Shown here: piece after piece, positions 37,830 to 46,866 of the stretch
Layout of the letters: the number at the start of each line of letters is the position of its first letter
Numbering within the stretch: position 1 is the first letter of the stretch
From: Geomonas subterranea
Lineage (GTDB): Bacteria; Desulfobacterota; Desulfuromonadia; Geobacterales; Geobacteraceae
Direction of reading: 5' to 3'
Length of the DNA stretch: 64,000 nt
NCBI RefSeq assembly: GCF_019063845.1
Contig: NZ_CP077683.1
Span: forward strand, 2,604,001-2,668,000
Notes under the pieces: model-generated
The model's database searches: none
What the model was told of the DNA's origin: nothing
What the model saw: the letters and a program-made list of their open reading frames with translations, nothing else
Position numbers and translations under genes: made by a program

Positions 37830-38537
37830 ATGCAGATGATCTTCGACTTTCCCGTCGTCCCGCGCTTTTGCTTCGAGAACTTCGTGGTCTGCGGCGGCAA
37901 CAAGACCGCCTATCAATTCGCGCAGAGGCTTGCCAGCGGCAGCGACGCCGAGAACCTCCTCTACATCTACGGCCCCGAAGGCTCCGGCAAGACCCACCTG
38001 TTGACCGCCCTCTCCAGCACCATCGACGGCAGGTACTTCTCCTTCCGTGACGCCAATGCCCTTTACGGCAAGAGCCACGGCAGCGAAGGCCCCTCGCGTC
38101 TAGCCGAGCACTTCGCCGGCGCCAAGGCCCTCATCCTCGACGACCTGGACCTGCTGCCGGACCGCCAGGAGCTGAGGGTCGAGCTTTGGGAGCTGTTCAA
38201 CGCCTTCTACGGTTCGGGAAGGAAAATCGCCATATCGGGTCTTACTCCCCCGAAGGAGCTGCCGCACCTGGACGGGCACCTGACCAGCCGGCTCTTGTGG
38301 GGGCTGGTGGCGCGCATGGACGTCTCGGACGACGAGTCCAGGCGCATGATCCTGAAGAAGCTCGCCGAAGACCGTCAGATGACCCTGCCCGACGAGGTGA
38401 TCGACGAGATGCTCTTGAAGGTGCGGCGCGACATCCCGTCGCTCGTCTACGCGCTGGAGACCATCAACCGCACCGCCATAGCCACCAAGAGAAAGGTGAG
38501 CCTGAGGCTTGCCAAGGAAATCTTTAAAGGCAACTGA
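37830..38537 (+). CDS. Hda/DnaA-like AAA+ ATPase
   Basis: 235 residues. DnaA-type AAA+ domain: Walker A IYGPEGSGKTHLL, Walker B ALILDDLDLL, and a C-terminal lid ending RKVSLRLAKEIF. No DNA-binding domain IV, as in Hda, which promotes hydrolysis of DnaA-bound ATP; the N-terminus MQMIFDFPVVPRFCFENFVV resembles the Hda clamp-binding start. Starts 1 base after ruvB, so co-translated. Candidate DnaA boxes are at 55436-55660 in this window. An exact Hda role is inference. Confidence 0.85.
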   Translation: MQMIFDFPVVPRFCFENFVVCGGNKTAYQFAQRLASGSDAENLLYIYGPEGSGKTHLLTALSSTIDGRYFSFRDANALYGKSHGSEGPSRLAEHFAGAKALILDDLDLLPDRQELRVELWELFNAFYGSGRKIAISGLTPPKELPHLDGHLTSRLLWGLVARMDVSDDESRRMILKKLAEDRQMTLPDEVIDEMLLKVRRDIPSLVYALETINRTAIATKRKVSLRLAKEIFKGN

Positions 38538-38607
38538 CAAGGGGACCGGCTCCGCCAGGTGCCTGTCCCCCTTGCCTTTGAAGGTAACATGGCGGCAGCC
38601 GGAAGAG

Positions 38608-38650
38608 CCCTCACCCGCCCTTCGGGCACCCTCTCCCGGAGGGAGAGGGG
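38608..38650. repeat. REP-like repeat
   Basis: CCCTCACCCGCCCTTCGGGC followed by ACCCTCTCCCGGAGGGAGAG, same family as at 1065 and 32360. Confidence 0.7.
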
Positions 38651-38679
38651 ACCACGGCCCAAGACGATGCATTCCACCA

Positions 38680-38724
38680 TAAAAAAAGGCTTCTGCAGGG
38701 ACGTGCCCTCAGAAGCCTTTTTTT
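38680..38724. terminator. Bidirectional intrinsic terminator
   Basis: AAAAAAAGGCTTCTG / CAGAAGCCTTTTTTT-type stem (one bulge) around a GGGACGTGCCC inner hairpin between the convergent Hda-like and uup genes. Confidence 0.88.
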
Positions 38725-38761
38725 GATGCAAAACGGCCGGCAGAGTGTCAGTTGTCCACCA

Positions 38762-40660
38762 TCAACTTCCCTTCTTCGTCTCCAGCTCCTCCCACCGCCC
38801 GTACGCTGTGGCCAGCTCCGTCTCGAGCCTGCCGTAGTCGGCGGTGATGGCGGCGATGCCCCCTTCGACCGTGTCGTAGCGGGAGGGATCCCCCAAGAGC
38901 TCCTGCACCCGGGCGAACTCCTGCTCCAGCCCCTCGATGCTCCCCTCCAGCTTCTCCAACTCGATACGCTCGGCATAGGTGAGTCCCTTTTTGGGCTTCT
39001 CCGCCTTGGCCGCCTGGGCTTCCTTCTTCTCGACCCGCTGCGCCGATGCCGCCGCCCGGGCCGCCTCCTTGCGCTCGCGGTAGTTGGTGTAGTTCCCCTC
39101 GTAGAACACCACCTCGCCGTCCCCTTCGAAGGCCAATACGCCGGTGGCCACCTTGTCCAGGAAGAAGCGGTCGTGGGTCACCATGAGGACGCAGCCGGGG
39201 AAGGCGGCGATGGAGGCATCGAGCAACTGCAGGGTCGGGATGTCCAGGTCGTTGGTCGGCTCGTCCAGCACCAGCAGGTTCGAATCCTGCAGCATGAGTC
39301 TCGCCAGGATCAGCCGGCTCTTCTCGCCGCCGGAGAGACTCCCCACCGGCCGCCTGCGGTCCTCACCCGAGAACAGGAAGTCCTCCAGGTAGCCGATCTT
39401 GTGCCGCTTCTCCCCGTTGGCGGTGGTCACGTAGTCCCCTTCGCCGAAGAAGTCGTAGATGGTCTGGTTGGGATCGAGCACTTCGCGCAACTGGTCGAAG
39501 TAGGAGATCCTGGTCTTCTTGCCGACCACAACCCTCCCCTGGTCGGGCTCCTCCTCCCCCATGATCATCCTGATCAGGGTGGTCTTGCCACAGCCGTTGG
39601 GGCCGATCACGCCGATCCGGTCGCCGCGCTTCATGCCGAAGCTGAGCCGGTTGACGAGCTTTCTCTCCCCGAACCCTTTTGCTACGCCGTCGAACTCGAG
39701 TATGGTACCCCCGAGCCCCTCCTCGGTGTTGAAACCGATCTTGAGCTCGCGGCGCGCAGGTCCCGAGAGGGTGTCTTCGAGGGCATGGTAGCGGTCGATC
39801 CTCGCCTTCTGCTTGGTGGAGCGCGCCGGGGGACCGCGCCGGATCCAGTCGGTCTCGATGCGCAGCAGGTTCAAAAGGCGCGAGCGGCGGTTCGCCTCGC
39901 CCATGAGGCGTTCTTCGCGCAGCGTGAGGTAGGTGGAGTACCCGCCCTGGTAGGAGATGAGGGCGCCCCGCTCCAACTCCAGCATCCGGGTCACCACCTG
40001 GTCCAGGAAGTAGCGGTCGTGGGTGATCAGCATGACGGCGCCGGGGTAGGCCTTCAGGTGCTCCTGGAGCCACTGCGTGGTGTCGGCATCCAGGTGGTTG
40101 GTCGGCTCGTCCAAAAGCAGCAGCTCCGGAGCCTGCAGCAACAGCTTGGCCAGGGCGACCCGGCGCTTGGTCCCGCCGGAAAGCGTTCCGATGACCTGGT
40201 TCGGGTCGGGAAGCTGCAGGTGGGTCATCATCTCCAGCACGCGATGGTCGGTGTTCCAGCCGCCGTGATGCTCGATCCAGACCGAGAGTTCCCCCTGGCG
40301 GGCGAGCAGGCGGTCCATGTCGGGCGGATTGGCGGCCATCTTCTCGGAGAGTTCGTTGAAGCTCGCCATGGCGGCACGGATGGCGGTGAGGCCGCTCTCG
40401 ATCTCGGAGGCGACGGTGGCGCTATCGTCGAGGACCGGCTCCTGGCTCAGGTAACCGACCGACGCCCCGCGTTTCATGGCGATGGAGCCGCCGTCGCGGT
40501 CCTCGGCCCCGGCGAGGATGGTCAGCAGGGTCGACTTTCCGGCGCCGTTGGCCCCGATCAGCCCCACCCGCTCATCCTCCCCCACGGCGAAAGTGACGCC
40601 GTCCATCAGGACACGGGAGCCGAAGCTCTTGGAAAGCCCCGTGATATCAACAACGTTCAT
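38762..40660 (-). CDS. uup: ABC-F ATPase, Uup type
   Basis: 632 residues, two ATPase domains: Walker A GANGAGKST and GPNGCGKTT, signatures LSGGTKRRVALA and LSGGEKSRLILA, Walker B LLLDEPTNHLD and LVLDEPTNDLD. The C-terminal coiled coil (~545-625) is the Uup DNA/junction-binding CTD. Uup proteins affect ribosome function and transposon precise excision. GGAG precedes ATG. Second ABC-F gene of the window; unlike the YbiT type, both Walker A loops are canonical. Confidence 0.95.
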   Translation of the reverse strand: MNVVDITGLSKSFGSRVLMDGVTFAVGEDERVGLIGANGAGKSTLLTILAGAEDRDGGSIAMKRGASVGYLSQEPVLDDSATVASEIESGLTAIRAAMASFNELSEKMAANPPDMDRLLARQGELSVWIEHHGGWNTDHRVLEMMTHLQLPDPNQVIGTLSGGTKRRVALAKLLLQAPELLLLDEPTNHLDADTTQWLQEHLKAYPGAVMLITHDRYFLDQVVTRMLELERGALISYQGGYSTYLTLREERLMGEANRRSRLLNLLRIETDWIRRGPPARSTKQKARIDRYHALEDTLSGPARRELKIGFNTEEGLGGTILEFDGVAKGFGERKLVNRLSFGMKRGDRIGVIGPNGCGKTTLIRMIMGEEEPDQGRVVVGKKTRISYFDQLREVLDPNQTIYDFFGEGDYVTTANGEKRHKIGYLEDFLFSGEDRRRPVGSLSGGEKSRLILARLMLQDSNLLVLDEPTNDLDIPTLQLLDASIAAFPGCVLMVTHDRFFLDKVATGVLAFEGDGEVVFYEGNYTNYRERKEAARAAASAQRVEKKEAQAAKAEKPKKGLTYAERIELEKLEGSIEGLEQEFARVQELLGDPSRYDTVEGGIAAITADYGRLETELATAYGRWEELETKKGS

Positions 40661-40777
40661 AAAATCTCCACGCAGGCCGGACAGGAAGAGGTGCCCCCCG
40701 GTTTCCCTTGGAGGGGGGCTCTCTGTCTCCGAACTTGCCGACCGTAGCGCTCAGCGCGAAGGTCCGACCAACGGTTT

Positions 40778-41272
40778 TTAGAATTTCAAAAAGTCGGCGA
40801 GTTTGCCGAAGATGGCTGCCGGGCGGTACTTCTTGGGAATGGCATAGGTGCCGCTTTTCTTGACCGGAACCGTCATCTGCCCCATCGGCGTCTCAAGGTC
40901 GAGCCCGGCCGCCACCTGGTACGGGATCTTGTCCGGGTCAGGCTTGCGCTTGAGGATCTCCAGCAGGTCGGAATAGGTGATGCGGATCGGGATGCGGACG
41001 TCGGTCTCCTCGTTGGCGGGGAAATTGACCTCTTCACGCGCCCCCCCCTTGGCCAAGGGGAGCGCCATGATCTTGATGTCATAGCTGTACCCCTGCAGCT
41101 GCACGTCGAAGCTGTTGGTGTTTCGCACCTTGAGGTACAGTTCCATCCCCGCACCGGCCGGATCGACCGAGACCACGTTGAGATCCTGCACGGTGACCAC
41201 GGGTGCGCTGACCAGCTTGCCGCACCCGGAAAGAAGAACTATCAGTGACAAAAGGCAGACTATTTTCCTCAC
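40778..41272 (-). CDS. LEA14/WHy-domain lipoprotein
   Basis: 164 residues from a GTG at 41272 with AGGAGAG upstream. Signal with lipobox LLSGC, then a WHy/LEA-14 domain (VVTVQDLNVVSVDPAGAGME, LKVRNTNSFDVQLQGYSYDI, RIPIRITYSDLLEIL). Envelope-anchored; plant relatives relate to desiccation stress, bacterial role unknown. A longer ATG frame exists but lies over the upstream terminator. Confidence 0.85.
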   Translation of the reverse strand: MRKIVCLLSLIVLLSGCGKLVSAPVVTVQDLNVVSVDPAGAGMELYLKVRNTNSFDVQLQGYSYDIKIMALPLAKGGAREEVNFPANEETDVRIPIRITYSDLLEILKRKPDPDKIPYQVAAGLDLETPMGQMTVPVKKSGTYAIPKKYRPAAIFGKLADFLKF

Positions 41273-41301
41273 AACTCTCTCCTGATAAATCGTGTCCCGA
41301 A

Positions 41302-41336
41302 TAAAAAGCGGGCGGGCTCCCGAAAGAACCCGCCCA
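41302..41336 (-). terminator. Intrinsic terminator of the lytic transglycosylase-like gene
   Basis: GGGCGGG / CCCGCCC stem with an 11-14 nt loop, then TTTTTAT on the minus strand. Confidence 0.75.
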
Positions 41337-41370
41337 CTATAGCACAACCGTAGCTCAAACAGCAAAAGGA

Positions 41371-42063
41371 CTATCCGTTGACGGCGACCTGCTGCATCAG
41401 CATGCCCCTTTGCATCTCCCGCAGTATCTCCGTTCTGAAGCGTTTGCGGATCTTGTCATAGGCCCTCGCCGCCGGCCCGGTGCCGCAGTAGAGCCTCTTG
41501 GCGCGGCCCATGTTCCCCTTGGCCATGTCCAGCTTTTCGTAAAGCTCCTTCACGGCCGCTTCCGCGCACTTCTCGTCATCCCACATGTCCTGCGGGGTGT
41601 AGCCGTGGCTTTCCGCCCGCTCCGGCATCAACTGCCAGACCCCCAGGGCACCCTTGGTGGATACCGCTCTTGAGGAGAGCTTGTGTCCGCCTGTTTCCGC
41701 CAGAGCTATCTCAGCCAGGTCCAGCGGCGTGAATTTCGTTCCCTCTGTCTTCTCGTAGCAGATTTCCGCGAGCCACTTGGCCCTGGCAGGTGTAGTCCTG
41801 CGAGCGAAGGTGGCGTAGATGGCGGGAACCAGTTTCTTCCTTCCGTCGAGTTCTGCCGCCTTGGGCAGATCCATCTGCACGGCCGGGGGTGTCGCGGGGG
41901 ATTTCTCTCCCTGCTTCTCGCTCCCCTCAGCCCAGGTCAGCAACGCCCGGTCCGACTCCGACACCGAGGGAGTCACCGGTACCTGCGCCTGCTGCAGGTG
42001 GGACTGGTCGCACGATGCGTTCATCAAGAGCACCGCGACCAGCAATGCAAGTTTTCGTTTCAT
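41371..42063 (-). CDS. Lytic transglycosylase-like (SLT) lipoprotein
   Basis: 230 residues. Lipobox MNASC (Cys 18). A goose-lysozyme/SLT domain from ~110: IALAETGGHKLSSRAVS holds the catalytic Glu, and KGALGVWQLMPERAESHG replaces the usual GLMQ-x-MP with GVWQLMP. Would cleave peptidoglycan at the inner leaf of the outer membrane or the inner membrane. Single-gene unit with its own terminator. Confidence 0.82.
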   Translation of the reverse strand: MKRKLALLVAVLLMNASCDQSHLQQAQVPVTPSVSESDRALLTWAEGSEKQGEKSPATPPAVQMDLPKAAELDGRKKLVPAIYATFARRTTPARAKWLAEICYEKTEGTKFTPLDLAEIALAETGGHKLSSRAVSTKGALGVWQLMPERAESHGYTPQDMWDDEKCAEAAVKELYEKLDMAKGNMGRAKRLYCGTGPAARAYDKIRKRFRTEILREMQRGMLMQQVAVNG

Positions 42064-42245
42064 AAATCGCTGTTGATATGGCTTTTGCCGGCTTTAGGTA
42101 GAGATACTAAATGTCGGTAGTGAAGCCCGCGCCAATCATCTCCTTTCATTGGAATCACATTGGCTCGTCGCCAATCTGAGGTTATCAGTGTAATCAAACC
42201 CGACAGAATTGCAAGCGATACATTAATTTTTTACAATCACGTCGA

Positions 42246-42276
42246 ATAAAAAAGGAGCCCCGCCCAGCGGAGCTCC
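42246..42276 (-). terminator. Intrinsic terminator of trpB
   Basis: Minus-strand stem GGAGCTCCGC / GCGGGGCTCC (one mismatch) with TGG loop, followed by TTTTTTATT. Confidence 0.9.
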
Positions 42277-42302
42277 CCCACTAAAACCTCGAATTTTCTA
42301 TA

Positions 42303-43493
42303 TTAAAGCTGAACCCCCATAACATCGGCCACGGTATGGATGTCCTTATCGCCCCTGCCCGACAGACAGACGACGATGCTCTCATTGGCGGAAAGAGTCG
42401 GAGCCAGACGCAGTGCATGGGCGACTGCGTGGGAAGACTCCAGGGCGGGAATGATCCCCTCCTCACGGGTCAGCACCTGGAAAGCGTCCAGGGCCTCATC
42501 ATCGGTGACGGAGACGTAGGTGGCCCGTCCGATCTCCTTCAGGTACGAGTGTTCCGGCCCGACGCCCGGGTAGTCCAGTCCGGCCGAAATGGAATGGGCA
42601 TGGGCTATCTGTCCGAACTCGTCCTGCAGAAGGTAGGTCTTGTTGCCGTGCAGCACGCCGACGCTGCCGGCGGTAAGCGGTGCGGCGTGCTTGCCGCTGT
42701 CGATGCCGTAGCCGGCGGCCTCGACGCCGATCATCCGCACCGACTCGTCGTTGACAAAGGGATGGAAGAGCCCGATGGCGTTACTCCCCCCACCGACTGC
42801 TGCGACCAGGTAGTCAGGAAGCCGCCCCTCGGCCTCGAGGTGCTGCGCCCTCGCCTCCTGGCCGATGATGGCCTGGAAGTCGCGCACCATGACCGGATAG
42901 GGATGGGGACCGGCGACGGTGCCGATGATATAGAATGTATCCTCGACGTTGGTCACCCACTGGCGCATCGCCTCGTTCATGGCGTCCTTCAGGGTCGCAG
43001 TGCCGGAGCTGACCGGGTTTACCTTGGCGCCCAACAGCTTCATCCGGAACACGTTCAGGGACTGGCGGCGGATGTCCTCCTCGCCCATGAACACCTCGCA
43101 CTCCATGCCGAAGAGCGCCGCGACGGTCGCAGTCGCCACGCCGTGCTGGCCGGCGCCGGTCTCGGCGATCACCTTGTTCTTCCCCATCCGCTTGGCAAGC
43201 AGCGCCTGGCCGATGGTGTTGTTCACCTTGTGTGCGCCGGTGTGGTTCAGGTCCTCGCGCTTCAGATAGATCTTCGCGCCCCCCATTTTCCGGGTCAGTT
43301 TTTCGGCGAAATAGAGCGGATTGGGGCGGCCGACGTACTGGCGCAGGTAGTAGGCGAACTCATCCCGGAACCCCTTTTCGTTGCGAAAATGGTTGTACGC
43401 TTGCTCGAGTTCGAGCAGCGCCGGCATGAGCGTTTCCGATACGTATCTGCCGCCGAAACGGCCGAAGTGACCACTGTTGTCAGGCGTGTCCAA
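42303..43493 (-). CDS. trpB: Tryptophan synthase beta chain
   Basis: 396 residues, TrpB1 length. PLP Lys in [12 protein letters not shown], phosphate-binding [14 protein letters not shown]-terminal [20 protein letters not shown]. Joins indole and serine. Starts at TTG with GGAGGCAA just ahead; no ATG fits. It stands alone, with no trpA or trpF beside it and its own terminator, unlike the usual trp operon. Confidence 0.97.
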   Translation of the reverse strand: MDTPDNSGHFGRFGGRYVSETLMPALLELEQAYNHFRNEKGFRDEFAYYLRQYVGRPNPLYFAEKLTRKMGGAKIYLKREDLNHTGAHKVNNTIGQALLAKRMGKNKVIAETGAGQHGVATATVAALFGMECEVFMGEEDIRRQSLNVFRMKLLGAKVNPVSSGTATLKDAMNEAMRQWVTNVEDTFYIIGTVAGPHPYPVMVRDFQAIIGQEARAQHLEAEGRLPDYLVAAVGGGSNAIGLFHPFVNDESVRMIGVEAAGYGIDSGKHAAPLTAGSVGVLHGNKTYLLQDEFGQIAHAHSISAGLDYPGVGPEHSYLKEIGRATYVSVTDDEALDAFQVLTREEGIIPALESSHAVAHALRLAPTLSANESIVVCLSGRGDKDIHTVADVMGVQL

Positions 43494-43755
43494 AGTTGCC
43501 TCCGGTAGGTGTGTGAGGGGAGCATTATAGACTATCTGTCGATAAATTGCAAGCTTACAGAGCTTACCCCCCAGACAACCCCCGCCGTTACAGGCTTTTA
43601 GCCGTTTCTCTTTGCCTTATTTTTTGCTTTGAGCTACAAATATCACCTGTTCAAGAAGCTCGTTTTCGGGCTCGAAATTCGTCTCATCCTGTCCTTTTTT
43701 TCCTGTGACAGAGTCCTTTTTTGCTTCCTTAAAAGCCCCCTTTTCGAGGTCACCG

Positions 43756-44232
43756 ATGTCCCTGCAACAACCATTTCACATAGTGCTGGTGGAGCCGGAG
43801 ATTCCACCCAACACCGGCAACATCGCCAGGCTTTGCGGCGCCACAGGCACCATCCTGCACCTGGTCGGCAAGCTCGGCTTCTCCACCGACGACCGTTACC
43901 TCAAACGGGCCGGGCTCGACTACTGGAGCGAAGTCGACATCCGCTACTGGGACGACCTCGACGCGCTGCAGAGGTCCTTCCCGCAGGGGCGCTTCATCTA
44001 CACCAGCAAGAAGGCGCCTAAAAGCTACCTCGAATTCGCCTTCCGCTCCGGCGATTTCATCGTTTTCGGAAAGGAAACCAAGGGGCTTCCGGAGGAGCTC
44101 ATCGAGTCGAATCCGGAAACCGCGGTGCGGATCCCGATCATTGGGAAGGTTCGCAGCCTGAACCTCTCCACCTCGGCCGGCATCGTTCTCTACGAGGCGC
44201 TGCGCCAGACCGGCGCGCTGGACGGTGCATAG
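43756..44232 (+). CDS. trmL: tRNA (cytidine/uridine-34 2'-O)-methyltransferase
   Basis: 158 residues, minimal SPOUT enzyme. Motifs: HIVLVEPEIPPNTGNIARLC, FGKETKGLPEEL, and trefoil-knot tail IPIIGKVRSLNLSTSAGIVLYEA. Methylates the wobble ribose of tRNA-Leu. ATG 43756 with GAGGTC upstream gives the family length. Confidence 0.95.
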   Translation: MSLQQPFHIVLVEPEIPPNTGNIARLCGATGTILHLVGKLGFSTDDRYLKRAGLDYWSEVDIRYWDDLDALQRSFPQGRFIYTSKKAPKSYLEFAFRSGDFIVFGKETKGLPEELIESNPETAVRIPIIGKVRSLNLSTSAGIVLYEALRQTGALDGA

Positions 44233-44313
44233 TCAGTAAAAGGGAAGACGCAGGATTACCCCTCCCCTGCCCGCTCCCGCACGTGGACGGGGAACGAAGC
44301 ATAAGGAGAACGC

Positions 44314-44637
44314 ATGTTCGAGGAGAAAAGCGACGCAGGTTACCAGCAGGTGCTGCCGGGGATCCGCCAAAAAACCCTGGTGCATGGCGAGAAGACACTG
44401 ATGGTGGAGTTTCTCCTGGAGAAGGGGGCGCTGCTCCCCTTGCACAGCCACCCGCACGAACAGACCGGGTACCTGGTGAGCGGCCGGATCAGGCTCAGCA
44501 TCGACGGTGACAAAAGGGAGCTGCAGCCGGGGGACAGCTGGTGCATCGCGGGGGGAGCACGGCACAACGCCGACATACTCGAGGATTCCGTGGCCATCGA
44601 GGTGTTCTCCCCGGTGCGCGAAGAGTACCTCCCCTAG
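44314..44637 (+). CDS. Cupin-domain protein
   Basis: 107 residues, one conserved beta-barrel cupin: metal motif 1 PLHSHPHEQTGYLVSGR and motif 2 PGDSWCIAGGARHNAD. Small monocupins of this type bind a divalent metal; substrate unknown. AAGGAG precedes ATG. It is convergent with the ExoD gene, only 5 bp apart. Confidence 0.88.
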   Translation: MFEEKSDAGYQQVLPGIRQKTLVHGEKTLMVEFLLEKGALLPLHSHPHEQTGYLVSGRIRLSIDGDKRELQPGDSWCIAGGARHNADILEDSVAIEVFSPVREEYLP

Positions 44638-44642
44638 CCTTT

Positions 44643-45227
44643 TCAGCCGAACTGGTAGATCACCACCGCGAAACTCACCGCCGTTACTGCGAACGCGATC
44701 AGCGCGAGAAGACCGTCACGCGAGATCAGGGCCAGCCCGAAGGCGGAAAGGGCGAGGCCGGCGCCATGCGCGGAGAAGGGAACCAGTTCCATCATCGGCA
44801 TCACTACAGCTATCGCCGCGCATACGAACGAGATGAGGTAGATGCTCCCACCCCTGATCAGCGCGGGCAGCCGGGGACGCAGCCACCGGTCGATGAAGCG
44901 CGCCACGGGAAGCAGCCACCGGATCGCCTTGTGCACCTTGTCCTGCGCGAGCGAGCGCCGCAGCAACCACTTCGGCAGCCAGAAGTGATCCCGGCGCAAA
45001 AACAGTTGCATCGCGATCAGCAGGATGAAGACGCCGGTGGCGGTCGGCACTCCCGGCATGCCGCTCAGCGGCGAAGCGGCGATCACCCCCACCATGAGCA
45101 GCAGCGGCCCGAAGGAGCGGTCACCCACCGAATCCACTATTTTCCCCAAAGAGACACGTCCCTCGTTGTCCCCCGAATCCCCGATCCGGTCGAGCATCTC
45201 CTGGAGCGTGGTGATATCTCGAGCCAT
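44643..45227 (-). CDS. ExoD-family membrane protein
   Basis: 194 residues from ATG 45227. N-terminal soluble part TTLQEMLDRIGDSG, motif GDRSFGPLLLMVGVIAASPLSGMPGVPT typical of ExoD, then several membrane helices. In rhizobia ExoD affects exopolysaccharide; the molecular role is unknown. A longer frame to 45302 lacks a ribosome site. Confidence 0.85.
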   Translation of the reverse strand: MARDITTLQEMLDRIGDSGDNEGRVSLGKIVDSVGDRSFGPLLLMVGVIAASPLSGMPGVPTATGVFILLIAMQLFLRRDHFWLPKWLLRRSLAQDKVHKAIRWLLPVARFIDRWLRPRLPALIRGGSIYLISFVCAAIAVVMPMMELVPFSAHGAGLALSAFGLALISRDGLLALIAFAVTAVSFAVVIYQFG

Positions 45228-45383
45228 GCAGTACCTCGCGGGTGCCACCGCAACAGTACCGGCACCCTTTCCGCAACACCCACGAAGATTACATTGGAGC
45301 ACACCAATGTCAAGATTGTGCGACTCCGTCAGTGTCAGTCAAAAAACGTATACATATCAGACAAATATAATGTACCCCTCGCC

Positions 45384-45411
45384 TTGACTGGGACAGATGC
45401 CTCGTTATATT
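45384..45411 (+). promoter_or_regulatory. Sigma-70-type promoter of rubrerythrin
   Basis: TTGACT, 16-base spacer, TATATT; start predicted near 45418, 30 bases before the ATG. Confidence 0.65.
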
Positions 45412-45446
45412 CATGCTGCACATTTTCACACAATGAGGAGGAAGAG

Positions 45447-45947
45447 ATGTCGACCAGGGATAACCTTGCCGAGGCGTTCGCCGGAGAGAGCCAGGCCAAC
45501 CGTAAGTATCTTGCCTTCGCCAAGAAGGCCGAAGCGGAGGGGCTACCGCAGGTAGCGAAGCTGTTCCGCGCGGCGGCGCACGCCGAAACCGTGCACGCTC
45601 ACGCGCACCTGCGTGCCATGGACGGGATCAAGAACACCGTCGAGAACCTGAAGGAGGCCATCGAGGGAGAGGGGTTCGAGTTCCAGAAGATGTACCCGCC
45701 CTTTGTCGAACAGGCGAAGCAGGAGGGGCATCGCGCCGCCGAGAACTCGTTCAAGTTCGCCTTGGCGGTGGAAGAGATCCATCACGACCTGTACCAGCAG
45801 GCCCTGGCTGCGGTACAAAACGGCGTCGATCTCGCCGACCGTGCCGTCTACGTCTGCGAAGTCTGCGGCAACACCGTCTATGACGAGGCGCCCGACAAGT
45901 GCGCCATCTGCATGGTCCCGAAGGACAAGTTCACCAGGATCGCCTAA
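45447..45947 (+). CDS. rbr: Rubrerythrin
   Basis: 166 residues. Ferritin-like diiron domain with Glu ligands in AFAGESQANRKY, AAHAETVHAHAHL, EGHRAAENSF and VEEIHHDLY, plus a C-terminal rubredoxin-type iron site (VCEVCGN ... KCAICMV). Reduces hydrogen peroxide in anaerobes, complementing the superoxide reductase at 3086. GAGGAGGAAGAG precedes ATG; a strong promoter and terminator make it a single highly expressed unit. Confidence 0.96.
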   Translation: MSTRDNLAEAFAGESQANRKYLAFAKKAEAEGLPQVAKLFRAAAHAETVHAHAHLRAMDGIKNTVENLKEAIEGEGFEFQKMYPPFVEQAKQEGHRAAENSFKFALAVEEIHHDLYQQALAAVQNGVDLADRAVYVCEVCGNTVYDEAPDKCAICMVPKDKFTRIA

Positions 45948-45951
45948 AGGC

Positions 45952-45981
45952 AAGGCGCCGCCGAAAACGGCGGCGCCCTTT
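45952..45981 (+). terminator. Intrinsic terminator of rubrerythrin
   Basis: Perfect 10-bp stem GGCGCCGCCG / CGGCGGCGCC with AAAA loop, then CTTTC. Confidence 0.88.
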
Positions 45982-45991
45982 CAACAGCCTC

Positions 45992-46088
45992 AACGCAAAG
46001 GCGCGAAGCCGCAGAGACGCAAAGAAAAGGATGTGCGGGGTAAAACCTCCCCCCCCCCCCCTTTCTTTGCGGCTTCGCGGCTTCGCGT
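45992..46088. repeat. Inverted repeat of ACGCAAAG units
   Basis: Left arm AACGCAAAGGCGCGAAGCC ... ACGCAAAG (45992-46024), right arm CTTTGCGGCTTCGCGGCTTCGCGTT (to 46088); the loop has a run of 13 C (46049-46061). Related to 57941-58040. Confidence 0.75.
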
Positions 46089-46118
46089 TTTTTCGTCAGT
46101 CGCCCTGGACTTATAGGG

Positions 46119-46856
46119 TCACGGGTTTCTGATGCTCACCCGCCCCGGCGTCGCCCAGTCGTTGTGCCCACCTTCTATTTCCCGGAACACCGTGCCCGGC
46201 CTGCTCTCCGCAAGGCTCTTGGCGAACTTCTCCGGGATCACCTCGTCCTGCCTTGCACCGAAGATCTCCACCCTCCCCCGATACCCCTTGAGAGCCTTGA
46301 TGTTGTCCCAATCGTCGGAGAGGAGCAGGCGCACCGGCAGGAAAGGGTAGTGGTACTGCCCCACCCGGTGCAGCTTGTCAAACGGCGCCACCAGCACGAT
46401 CTTGTCCGGCGGAGGTTCGACTCCCGCCAAAGCGCAGGCTGGACCGCTCCCTATCGATTCCCCAACGATACAGACCGGTGTGGCCGGATAGTGCTGCCGG
46501 AGCAGAAGGTACGCCTGCCGTGCCGCCCGGTCCAGCGTTTCTTTGGAAGGGGTACCGGGGCGGCGGCCGTAACCCGGGTACTCCAGGATGTAGACGCTGT
46601 CCTCCAGGGAAAACGAAGGGAGCGCGTAGGCGCGGTCGGTCGCCTGCCCGCCGTTTCCGTGCAGCATGAGCCAGACGTTTCTGGGCGCGGGAACGGGACG
46701 GGCGAAGCCGAGCAGCTCCCCCTGATCGCGCCACGGCACCAGTCCGTTGCTGCGGTCGTGGTGGGTCGGGAAATAGAGCAACTGTCGCTGCCAGGCTGCC
46801 GCGCTCAACACGATAGCCACCAGGCAGACCAGCAATAATACGCCAAGCCGTCCCAC
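46119..46856 (-). CDS. Membrane-anchored alpha/beta hydrolase (ABHD13/Bem46-like)
   Basis: 245 residues from GTG 46856 behind AGGGGGA. N-terminal membrane anchor 4-22, then an alpha/beta hydrolase: oxyanion LMLHGNGGQATD, nucleophile GESIGSGPA (Ser), Asp in GARQDEVIP, His in EGGHNDW. Active site would face the periplasm. Likely an esterase or lipase-like enzyme; substrate unknown. Ten bases downstream of the kinase gene, so probably one transcript. Confidence 0.88.
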   Translation of the reverse strand: MGRLGVLLLVCLVAIVLSAAAWQRQLLYFPTHHDRSNGLVPWRDQGELLGFARPVPAPRNVWLMLHGNGGQATDRAYALPSFSLEDSVYILEYPGYGRRPGTPSKETLDRAARQAYLLLRQHYPATPVCIVGESIGSGPACALAGVEPPPDKIVLVAPFDKLHRVGQYHYPFLPVRLLLSDDWDNIKALKGYRGRVEIFGARQDEVIPEKFAKSLAESRPGTVFREIEGGHNDWATPGRVSIRNP

Positions 46857-46866
46857 GGCATCCCCC

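Noticed and set aside
46049-46061. Run of 13 C as a phase-variation tract
   Set aside because: It is in the loop of an intergenic inverted repeat between convergent genes, not in a promoter or coding frame.
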